Below the pieces are notes generated by a model. It worked only from the letters and a program-made list of their open reading frames with translations. It was not told the origin of the DNA and did not search any database. A DNA stretch of 27,898 nt, from positions 2,524-30,421 of the forward strand of contig MNCI01037502.1 in the NCBI GenBank assembly GCA_015680685.1, in the 5' to 3' direction. The first letter of the stretch is position 1, and each line of letters begins with the position of its first letter. The position numbers were made by a program, and so were the translations under genes. Below are positions 20,170 through 27,898 of the stretch, piece by piece. Origin of the DNA: Gnetum montanum (Eukaryota > Streptophyta > Gnetopsida > Gnetales > Gnetaceae).

Positions 20170-20670
20170 CTAATAACATCTAATTCTCCTATTGGAAAAA
20201 TAACTAAAAGGACCAAATATTTGAGGAGTTTTATGTTGGATAGAAGCTTCCCTTGATGTAGAGTCCTTTTTCCTTGATGATTCCTTTAGATGAGATGAAG
20301 GTTCCTCTTCTTGGTGGCAACATACAAGTCCAATTTTATGTTGTGGTCTTCTTCCTTGTCCAAGGACCATTCGAAGAGACTCTTTTCCTTTCATAATCCT
20401 TTCATTCACCAACCTGACATTATCAAGTTCTTCTTTCATCTGCTCACATGATCTAGTTCATGCTTCATTCTCAACCTTAAGGTCTAAGAATTGTTTGTTA
20501 AGATTAGAAATAGTTAAGTTTAATGAGGATATTTGTTGATCTTTAGACTTGACTTGTTTATTTAACTTAGCACAAAGATTTTGAAAATTTAAAAGCTCTT
20601 TACATAATAAATCAAACCTCTCATTGTCATTTGGTTCATCATCTGATGAACCACCATTATTGAGAGCCAT
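20170..20670 (-). pseudogene. coiled-coil spacer downstream of gag
   Basis: Two adjacent - strand frames. 20458-20670 reads MALNNGGSSDDEPNDNERFD, then a heptad-rich coil (LCKELLNFQNLCAKLNKQV, SSLNLTISNLNKQFLDLKVE). 20170-20439 continues with MKEELDNVRLVNERIMKGKE and a Lys/Ser-rich tail. Many plant Copia gags carry such an acidic start plus coiled coil just after the zinc knuckle. No catalytic motif is visible. Confidence 0.6.
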
Positions 20671-20779
20671 GCAGATGAGCTAAGAATTTTTTGCAAAATC
20701 CTTCACTTCTTCTTCATTTTGTTTCCCATCATCCCAACTTGTATAAAAGTTGGTATTCTTTCCTTCTTCAAGGGATTTG

Positions 20780-21696
20780 TTCTTATATTGCATTCTAAGG
20801 CTACTAGGACATTCCAAGGCCACATGGCCTCTACCTCCACACATCTAACATTCTATAGAAGAAAAATCTAAATTAGAATTTCAAAATTTCTTACCTCTTT
20901 CTTTACCTTTAGAATGATTGAATCTTTGTGGATATGGTCTTTTTTTTTCTTCCTAGCAATTAGTCATTATAGCTTTCAGGTGAGAAAGGTAATCTCATCT
21001 TCATTGTCCTCTTCATGCTCATTAAGTTCCTTCTTCTTTGAAGTAGTCTTTAAGGCAATGGTTCTTTCTTGAATAGCTTCTTCACTTATGAGATTCATTT
21101 CATAAATGATGAGAGAACTTTAAAGCTCTTTAAATTTTAAGGTTGAAAAGTCTTTGATTTCTTCATTCGCTATGACCTTAGGCCTAAACTCTGATTGTAG
21201 AGTTCTAATCATTTTGATGATGACATTGCTTTCAAGAAAGTCTTTCCGTATTCCTACAACAAGATCATTAGCTCTAGAAAAATAATCCTTGATTTTCTAA
21301 CCTTCTTGCATTTTGAGTTCATCATATTCACTTTGTAGAACTAATAATTTCAATTGCTTAACAATAGAGGTTCCTTTATAAGTAGCTTCTAAAGTTTGCT
21401 AAATTTCTTTGGCCATTTTACATCCTACTACCCTATTGAATTTAGATTTATTCAATGCACAAGAAATAATGTTTTGCTTTTGAATCAAACATGAACTTAC
21501 CCTTTTCCTCTTGAGACCATTTTTTGTGAGGCTTGATGACATTAGTGGTGTTGTCAATGGGTGGAGCATAGCCTTCCAAGATTGACTCACAAACTTCAAA
21601 CTTCATGGATTTGAAGAACCCTTGCATTTTGGCCTTCCAATAGGCAAAGTTGAATTCGTCAAACATGGATGGATTTGTGTAAGAAGTCTCCTCCAT
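20780..21696 (-). pseudogene. UBN2-type Copia gag relic
   Basis: The - strand starts MEETSYTNPSMFDEFNFAYW. The motif FDEFNFAYWKAKMQGFFKS corresponds to the 'FDG.NY..WK..M..FL.S' start of UBN2/DUF4219 gags, followed by EGYAPP and KKWSQEEKGKFMFDSKAKHY. After a frameshift near 21470 come MAKEIWQTLEATYKGTSIVK, KVIANEEIKDFSTLKFKEL and SSLIIYEMNL, matching the family's 'A.E.W..L...Y.GT..VK' and 'DLSTLTL.EL..SL..YE' blocks. A CX2CX4HX4C zinc knuckle (CGGRGHVALEC part) lies at 20809-20850, with a TAG just after its first Cys. Gag packages the RNA; this copy is dead through stops and frameshifts. Confidence 0.88.
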
Positions 21697-21736
21697 TATT
21701 TACTCTTGAAGTTGATGATGAAACAAAGAGTACCAA

Positions 21737-21748
21737 GCTTTGATACCA
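21737..21748 (-). other. tRNA-iMet-type primer-binding site
   Basis: On the - strand this reads TGGTATCAAAGC, one base from the common TGGTATCAGAGC, two bases after the 5' LTR end. It fixes the orientation of the Copia-like element. Confidence 0.85.
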
Positions 21749-21750
21749 CT

Positions 21751-22791
21751 TGTGAATCATTGAACTTAGAAAGGGGGATGAATAAATTTTCCAAGTTAAA
21801 CCTTTATAAAAAAAGCACACACAAAAATTTATGTGGTTTACCAACTTGGCTACCCCACACTCGAAGGGTAGATTGCAAGCACACCTCCCATCTTTGTTGC
21901 TCTCAAACTATGGTGAAAGGGACCACACCTTGTACAGGCATAAACTCCCACTCTAGAGTATTGTACCGTAGCACCAATCACTCAACCCCACAAGGTCCCA
22001 TCAAGCTTGGAATTATGGTTTTAAGGCTTCCACAACCTTTACAATCTTGAGCTCTGCATCGAAGTGTTGTACTGCAGCACTAACAACTCAATCCCATAGG
22101 ATCTTGACAAGCTCAAGCACATCAACCTTGTAGGGCAACAAGAACAAGAATTATAAGGAATAATTTCAACTGAATTTGTTGATCCTTGCATAGTTAGGAA
22201 GAACATACTTTGCAAAGCCAAAATGATTAGACAATGAGGAGCAACAGAGAACTCAATGATTACAAATGATTGTACAATAAATATAACAATGCTTACACAT
22301 TTCCCAATGCACATGAAGTCTTCTTATAGCTATCGTGTTTCTAAATCATTCTCAAAACTTGTGCAATAGCTAGCTAATGGTCACTAATGTGCATGGGAGA
22401 TGTCTTTCTCATGACTGAGATAGCTCTCTAAATTTGCCTTCAAATCTAGAAAGTGTCTTTATCTCTTGAAAGATATCTTTTTGAACTCTCTACTCTAGAA
22501 CACATCTTTGCCTTATGAAAGATGTCTATGGTTGGGGAAAGACGTCTTGTTATTTCTACAGATGTCATTCTGAATTTTCTCTAAGTTCATCCCAAATCTG
22601 CCAAGATGTCTATTACTTCCTAGAGATATCTTTCTTCATCTTTCTTTGCATGATGAATAATTCATTTCTTGTCCATAGCCTTGCCCAATTCAAGTTCTTG
22701 TCCTATAAGCACATCAATCACACAGACAAGCAGATAAATTTGTTTTCCATTTTTCTTAATGTTTTGACATACCTAAACCATAAGGTCCACA
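21751..22791 (-). repeat. 5' LTR of the Copia-like element
   Basis: In element orientation starts TGTGGACCTTATGG and ends ...GATTCACA. It matches 16277-17389. A TATATTTA-like box lies near 22275 on the - strand. Confidence 0.88.
22395..22640. repeat. AAAGACATCTTT motif cluster in the 5' LTR
   Basis: Decayed counterpart of the 16945-17240 cluster, with roughly eight to ten recognisable variants (AAAGATGTC, AAAGACGTC, AAAGATATC, GAGATATCTTT). It lacks about 50 bases present in the partner LTR. Confidence 0.75.
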
Positions 22792-22820
22792 TGAAGGCTC
22801 AAAGTGCTTGATACGTAGAG

Positions 22821-24710
22821 ATGCTCAAACTAATGCCTCTAAAGAAAGACCAAGTAGAAAAACTAGTAGGCATTGAGGGAATTGTAGGTACCACATTCAC
22901 CAATGGCATTCCAGCTACTAGTTAACAATAACAACTTGGGCCTAGAAGTCAACCACAGGTTAAGTAGTAGTAACAGCAACAATAGTAGCAACATGTTCCA
23001 ATGCCGCTGTAGGATTACAGGCCATCGATGAGCCATCTGCAATAGATTGCTTAAACTATCAATTGCAAAACAAGGGAGAAGCTAACCTATATAAAGTTAG
23101 AGAGAGCTCTATAAGGCTAACTATATTCATAGATCTATCCAATGGATAGATGTCGATGCAAATAAGAGGAGAGGATGATTGGACATAATAGATACTTGGG
23201 AACATTGCATCATTCTAAGTGATGCTTAAGACTAAAGGAACCATAGTGGTGATAATGCAACATAAGGATGCATCAGGAGTAGCTAAGGTAATTACAAATC
23301 ACATCAAAGAGTCCTTCAATATCCTTTTTATGTCACCAGTTGATCTTTCAGGAGTGATAGATGCTTAAATGCTTGCTAGTTCCTCAATGAGTCTTGCAGA
23401 ACATGAGGATATATTGGATAGACTACAGTAGATATGACAACTCATGCAAAATCATTTTGATATCCTTAGTTATATCACTAAAATATAGTCTGAATTAATT
23501 ACCACCAAGGGAAAGTTGGTGATGGTCGAGACTTATGCGAAGCATGCTGAGAATGAAGTTTAGAGATTATAAGAAGAGCTAGCCATATTGATAGCCAAAA
23601 GAAGGAATCCTACATAGTTTTTTTTGTGCCATATCAACTTGAACAATTTAGAAATGACCATATGAATAGGCTTATTAATCATAATATGAGAAAGGAAAAG
23701 GAGAAGGAGAAGGTAGTGTGTGATGCTTTAGTAGTAGACGCATAGATATATGCACTCACTACCTTACAAGAGGAAAACAATCAACTAGCTACAAACAACA
23801 CATGGTGGACCAATGTGGAAAAATAGAAAAATGTCCTCAAGGAGAGCATCCAACAACTTTGAGAGTAATTAGTTTGGATCAATCAAGACATGAGCTGCTT
23901 GGCCTATGAAAATAGAACTCTGTTAATGAAAGAAGTCCACATAATCCGACAAAATTCTACTATTGAAATCAGCACATGGTAAAATAAGGCCAAGAAGCAT
24001 GAGAGCCTCAAGGAGCATTTTAGAGACTAGGTGGGCATCTATAAGTAGATCAATGAGAAAGAGATCCAAATGGCAAAGACCAAGATCAACACAATTTCTC
24101 TACAGAATCCTAATTGGTAGCCAATTCTAGATAGTCTTGCCCATGCCCACTAGGTAGAAATCAAGAACAAAGACCTATAGATCGAGGATTTGATTAAGTA
24201 CATGGGGTTAGCAAACCTTTGATATGCTAACTTGGTCATGTTGATAGTAGGTATGCTCAAAAATGAACTAGAACAACAAGTAACAGTTGTATATGCTTTG
24301 TACAAGAAGGAGTTTGTTGATAGGAAGGATGCACTACAAAAGTTACACATGGCAAACTCAAAACTAGAAGTTGTTAAGGCCAACTATCAGGGCCACAAAG
24401 ATGTGGTAGCTAACCAGGCTTGTTAGATGTTAGATTATTAGGAATTAAGAAAGATAGCAAGGGTGTCTGAGGTAGAAAGGTGATAATTTGCAGCATGGTA
24501 CATTAAAGCAAATAAAATGTTTCCCTAACTACCATGCCCATGGGATGGACCGACTCCATCACACATTGCTCAATAGGCATGGATGGCACATGATATCAAG
24601 AAAAAAGAGGAGAAACTTTAGGCATTGTTGAACAAGCATTAATTTAAAAAGCCTGATGATAAATGGAAGCAACTAATGGAAGAGCCACCACTACCGAGCA
24701 CATAAGCTAC
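22821..24710 (+). pseudogene. long decayed coiled-coil reading frame of the Athila-like element
   Basis: Lies between the nested element and the 3' LTR, on the same strand as gag. From about 23040 to 23620 one frame reads with scattered stops (KDASGVAKVITNHIKESFN, SMSLAEHEDILDRLQ, KLVMVETYAKHAENEV). After a frameshift at the T8 run near 23620 it continues to about 24710 (RLINHNMRKEKEKEKVVCDA, LKNELEQQVTVVYALYKKEF, KDALQKLHMANSKLEVVKAN). Composition is rich in Lys, Glu, Gln, Asn and Leu with heptad-like spacing, so a coiled coil is likely. Nearly all interrupting stops are TAG or TAA. I see no transmembrane segment or catalytic motif. Athila elements carry an env-like frame in this position, but this does not look like one. 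Function unknown. Confidence 0.6.
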
Positions 24711-24904
24711 ATTAGGCTAATTTAATTTTTATTTTGTTTTGTCATACACTTATGTTAATGTTGTAAAAACACCACTAAGGCATTCTGAGTCATGTAAATA
24801 GTCCATTGGTCATGCCAAGTTGAATCTACCACCGAATTTTGTAAGGAACTTTATCCTCATTTTGTTTTAACTCGGGGATGAGTTTCCAAACAATTGTGGG
24901 GCTA

Positions 24905-25789
24905 TGATAAAGTCAAATTTTGGTCATGAACAACATCATAGCAATGATGTCATATCAACAATTCCATTAATACGATGTCACTACTCATCATATTTCATCA
25001 TTGATGCAATGTCTCACAATGTGTGCAACCTTATAAATACAACACCTGGGCACACAATCCAACTTTTCATTCCACTCATAACAGAACTCTTGCAGTTTGA
25101 TTTCCTAGACTTAGACATAGCGATAGTGAATGCCCACAATGCGATGTGCGATAGTTGGACAGTGTCTTTATTTGAACAAGTTGTACTTGGGCACAAGTTG
25201 TGATGGCAATAAATATTAAGACTATTTTCCATCATTAGAACATCCACTTAGTTTCTTTTATTTACTTAACATAATGTTTACTATTTTACTAGCTTAATAC
25301 TTTAATTTTTCAAGAACTTTATTTTTACTTGTTAATAGTAAGTGGTATGGATACAACTGATTTTGAGTGCTAAGTGTGATCGTTTGGTAATCCCAGTAGT
25401 ATTATTGCTTGGTTCACCTAGTAGCATAATACTTGGTAATCCCAATGACGATTACATGAGCCCAAGGCATGTCCAATGAATTAGGAATAGTTATCCATCG
25501 TGATAGGCTAGAATAGATTCATTCTTTCATATTTAGCTAGACTTATATACTTTTCACAATGTTTACAATTAGGAGTTATAAGAGCCCAAAAAATGTTAGT
25601 TCATCATATACCTCATTGTGAGTTAAACCATATGCTTAGTTTTCACTAACTCAATTAGGAAGACAATTATCTTGAAATTCAACTCAATTACTAGCATAAT
25701 AACATTGAAAATATACAAATTACGATTGGGTCATGCATGAACACTCATGACTTGTATGGTTGGATGTTGGATTGCTCCACCTCTCATCA
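24905..25789 (+). repeat. 3' LTR of the Athila-like element
   Basis: Starts TGATAAAGTC just after a G-rich stretch (ATTGTGGGGC, a ruined polypurine tract) and ends CTCATCA. It matches the 5' LTR with many transitions and a ~15-bp extra stretch near 24957, which suggests an old insertion. TATAAATA lies at 25032-25039. Confidence 0.88.
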
Positions 25790-26265
25790 AACATTGATAT
25801 GAGATTGGTCATCGAAGTAGCTAATAATTAGGTGATATCTTAAAGCATTCATTAGTAAGGTTGTAACCTAGACTAACTAACCATGCCTAATAATCTAATT
25901 TTTGGGACTAACAAATCTAACCTTTTTTAGCCATCTTGGATCTTAAAACTAGGTGACTTATGCACATAGTTAGACTTAGGTCATTAGCTCCTAGTTAATC
26001 ATTAATAAAACTACTATAGTTAGTGTCCTAAGGAAGGTAGAAAGGTATATGTGACTATAGGAAATGAACAAAATCCAATACCAACCTAATGAACTAAGAA
26101 GTTGGAGAATCAACTGGTATACCGGAAATGTAAGAAAGATGTATACGAATTCAACCTACAAGTATATCATTCATGTAACAAACATTGAATGTCATGGAGA
26201 ATCATAACCTTGTCTAAATAAGACATATGATACCTATGAGGAATAAGCAAACAAAGAATCAAAGC
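25790..26265 (+). mobile_element. interior of the outer element, no gene recognised
   Basis: AT-rich sequence between the Athila-like element and the CCR4-like pseudogene. No domain recognised. It could include 5' untranslated sequence of the captured transcript. Confidence 0.35.
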
Positions 26266-27294
26266 ATGAGGTTTGTAACATACAATATGCTTGCAAGGTC
26301 CCTAGCTAATGAAAAATAACATTTACTATGCCCACATTGGACCTTAGATTTTCACAAGGACTAATATCCACATATCCTAGAAAAATTTCAAAACATGAAT
26401 GTTGATGTCTTGTGTCTATAAGAAGTCTTACCATGGGAATTCCTATATCACTTCCAACTTAATTTTAAAAAGTTGGGATACAATGGTATCTACAAGCAAA
26501 AAGATTCATATGATGGTTTTTCCCATGAGCCATACCGATTAGCCTACTGTAGAAACATAATATGGATGGTTGCACGATCTTCTATAAAAGATCCAAGTTA
26601 AAGTTGACACAGAGGTTCAAATGAAGATTAGAAGACATGATTTTCAAAACTTCAAGTCATGGAAAAGAAAGAAATATCAAGATTTCACAGAAGACACATA
26701 ACCTTGACATTGGTATTTAAAATGCAGTCATCAAGAGGACATGTATGTATGGTCAACACACATTTGATCATCAAACCAATGTGTCCAAATGTTAGACTTT
26801 GTTAAGTGTCACATTTGGTTAATCAAATCAAGGAAATCTTGAAGTACAACCTATATCTAACCCATGTCGATCTAAACCTAGTGCCACTTATCCTCTATTA
26901 AGACTTCAATGCAAATGTTAGAAGTGATGTTCATTAATTTCTAAAATATGAAAGTGTGAAAGAACCTTTAGAAGAGAAACCCAATTTAAAGAAGATGATC
27001 CCATCAATTCACCATGCCATTTCATTGGCCAATATATATTCTACCTACTTTGAACTTTCAATAGATAAATGAAATCCCCAAATTTGATAATAGATAATGT
27101 TAATGGATATTATTCATCAAGAATCACAATTCACCAATTATTGTATTATGACTAACATAGATGGGTCAACATCCTTCTTCATTAAGAACCTAAAGTGTAA
27201 TTGGTATGATATTCAATTTTTTCAAGTTAGTAAATTATTGGAGTTAATTTCTAAGGAAGAAATTGAGAAGCAAGATCAAGCCTTACGATGTTAA
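26266..27294 (+). pseudogene. intronless relic of a CCR4/nocturnin-like EEP exonuclease
   Basis: One + strand frame of 343 codons, interrupted only by stop substitutions, contains the landmarks of the endonuclease-exonuclease-phosphatase fold in order. These are RFVTYNMLA at the start; NVDVLCL*EV (26404-26427), matching 'ADILCLQEV' with the catalytic Glu kept and Gln turned to stop; KLGYNGIYKQK; and VNTHL (26752-26766). PLILY*DFN follows (26884-26910), matching 'PLILCGDFN' with Gly turned to stop, then ISLANIYSTYF, like 'LVSAYSSFA'. Last come WYDIQFFQVSKLLELISKEE and QALR, like 'LDYIF...LLEL..EE..ALPSP'. The terminal SDH motif is missing. Intact relatives shorten mRNA poly(A) tails. Motif spacing matches a spliced mRNA, so no introns appear to be present: a retrocopy or a captured cDNA. 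It lies in the interior of an LTR element, about 400 bases before its polypurine tract. Confidence 0.8.
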
Positions 27295-27669
27295 ACAAGG
27301 TTGTACAACCATATAGTCCTTATGAAAAAATTACAACTACATCATTTGATCCTAGAGATTCACAAAAATCAAGGAGTATATGAGTTGCACTTTGTGTAAC
27401 CCTAGTTAGAACTAGTGATTAGTGGTTGGTAGATCTTTAATTCACCTCTTGCTATTATCTAGGGATTAAGGTGAGTTTTTGATATAATAAGATCTATTTT
27501 TCTTAAATATCCTTCTAACTTATATTTTATTTGTAGAACAAGTGAAAGAAAATTAAAATATTCAATCCCATTTTAAAAGCAGAAAAAATAAGCATTGGAG
27601 CATTGGAACATGGAGGATGCACTAGAGCATGAAGAACTATCATTAACATGGATTCATTCAAGGATGAAC
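27295..27669 (+). mobile_element. 3' interior of the outer element
   Basis: AT-rich, no gene seen. A short frame near 27630-27680 (MDSFKDEQKKRR) runs into the polypurine tract. Confidence 0.35.
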
Positions 27670-27684
27670 AAAAGAAAAGGAGGG
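27670..27684 (+). other. polypurine tract of the outer element
   Basis: AAAAGAAAAGGAGGG, five bases before an LTR starting TGTCACATCC. This strongly indicates that a 3' LTR begins at 27690. Confidence 0.75.
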
Positions 27685-27689
27685 TAGTT

Positions 27690-27783
27690 TGTCACATCCT
27701 TATTCCCAAATGATGTTTTTTCATAACAAAGATGATATTGCTTTATAAAAAATGATGCAATTACTATAATAAGTCCTGAAAGG
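27690..27783 (+). repeat. 3' LTR of the outer element, first 94 bases, cut by another LTR
   Basis: Matches the start of the LTR at 8633 (roughly three quarters of positions by eye). It stops matching where TGATGAG begins at 27784. Confidence 0.6.
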
Positions 27784-27898
27784 TGATGAGACGCAATTCG
27801 CATGAGCCGCGATATCATGTTGTCCCCTGCGATGTCGAGTACGCGATATCGCTGTCCATCGCCAAATTTATAAATAAGAGGCGGCACTCCCCTTATTT
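27784..27898 (+). mobile_element. start of an Athila-like family LTR, runs off the window
   Basis: Begins TGATGAG, like the solo LTR's TGATGAAG. It has a CpG-rich block with repeated CGCGATATC-type words, then TATAAATAAGAG 85 bases from the start, the same spacing and context as TATAAATAAGAG in the solo LTR. The left flank aaagg (27779-27783) would be the target copy. Confidence 0.65.
27869..27876 (+). promoter_or_regulatory. TATA box of the edge LTR
   Basis: TATAAATA followed by AGAGG, equivalent to 7438-7445. Confidence 0.5.

Larger units (their letters stand above)
16277..22791 (-). mobile_element. Copia-like non-autonomous LTR element nested in the Athila-like element
   Basis: LTRs lie at 16277-17389 and 21751-22791. 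The reversed initiator-Met-type primer site next to the right LTR shows that it reads on the - strand, so the right LTR is 5'. Flanks ggaag (16272-16276) and tgaag (22792-22796) match in four of five bases and look like an aged target duplication. Order on the - strand: UBN2-type gag with zinc knuckle, coiled-coil spacer, Lys/Ser-rich linker, 'putative plant transposon protein' domain, Ser/Pro-rich tail, polypurine tract. I find no protease, integrase, reverse transcriptase or RNase H, so it depended on a helper. Confidence 0.85.
11076..25789 (+). mobile_element. Athila/Tat-like Ty3-gypsy element without visible RT/IN
   Basis: Two direct LTRs (11076-11952 and 24905-25789) bound a 12.95 kb interior, of which 6.5 kb is a nested Copia-like element. 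A tRNA-Asp-type primer site follows the 5' LTR one base downstream. Order on the + strand: gag relic, retropepsin relic, about 1 kb of unclear sequence, [nested element], long coiled-coil frame, 3' LTR. Athila/Tat elements use this primer type and often carry extra frames. I find no reverse transcriptase, RNase H or integrase motif, so the copy is probably from a non-autonomous lineage or lost pol. Flanks tccaa and aacat do not form a target-site duplication. Confidence 0.8.
8633..27783 (+). mobile_element. outer LTR retrotransposon carrying a host gene fragment, interrupted by nested insertions
   Basis: Support comes from matching LTR starts at 8633 and 27690, a possible iMet primer site at 9121, and a polypurine tract at 27670-27684 just before the second LTR. 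Its own interior is 9121-11075 plus 25790-27689, about 3.9 kb; the rest is later insertions. The right interior holds an intronless CCR4-like pseudogene. I see no gag-pol, so the element would have been non-autonomous. The TGTCAC LTR start and iMet-type primer fit a chromovirus-like Ty3-gypsy origin, but that is a guess. The 3' LTR is cut at 27784 by another LTR. Alternative: two unrelated LTR copies of one family that flank the locus by chance. Confidence 0.5.

Noticed and set aside
11076-25789. Target-site duplication of the Athila-like element
   Set aside because: The flanks tccaa and aacat do not match in any reasonable register. LTR ends and primer site are clear, so the element stands but without this support.

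Overview
The window looks like nuclear DNA of a seed plant. A gymnosperm, most likely a conifer, fits best: it is AT-rich, gene-poor, packed with old nested LTR retrotransposons, and carries broken leucine-rich repeat (LRR) genes of the NLR resistance type. The lineage is an inference. No bacterial features, tRNA, rRNA or CRISPR array were seen.

Left part (1-7349): this is the only genic-looking stretch. Two LRR remnants (675-1240 and 4573-5336) lie on the + strand. Between them is a decayed hAT transposase on the - strand (about 1640-2760). An unrecognised two-exon gene (about 5659-6873) follows. It is cut by exact tandem duplications, two of them joined by a single N, so at least part of its damage is probably an assembly artefact.

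Right part (7350-27898): this is a nest of LTR elements. A solo LTR stands at 7350-8201. An outer LTR element (LTR from 8633, decayed initiator-Met-like primer site, polypurine tract at 27670, second LTR from 27690) appears to enclose everything else. Its own interior is 9121-11075 plus 25790-27689. It carries an intronless relic of a CCR4/nocturnin-like endonuclease-exonuclease-phosphatase gene (26266-27294), which makes it a candidate for host-gene capture by a retrotransposon.

Into that interior went a 14.7 kb Athila/Tat-like Ty3-gypsy relative (11076-25789). It has a tRNA-Asp-type primer site, gag and retropepsin relics, no visible reverse transcriptase or integrase, and a long decayed coiled-coil reading frame near its 3' end. 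Into that element, on the - strand, went a 6.5 kb Copia-like element (16277-22791). It has a UBN2-type gag, a coiled-coil spacer and a 'putative plant transposon protein' domain, but no pol that I can find. Its LTRs and its middle carry clusters of a short AAAGACATCTTT-type motif in both orientations. At the right edge another LTR of the Athila-like family begins inside the outer element's 3' LTR.

Most broken frames of the elements show TAG/TAA where Gln or Trp would be expected. This fits long decay of methylated DNA by C-to-T change. No gene in the nest looks functional.
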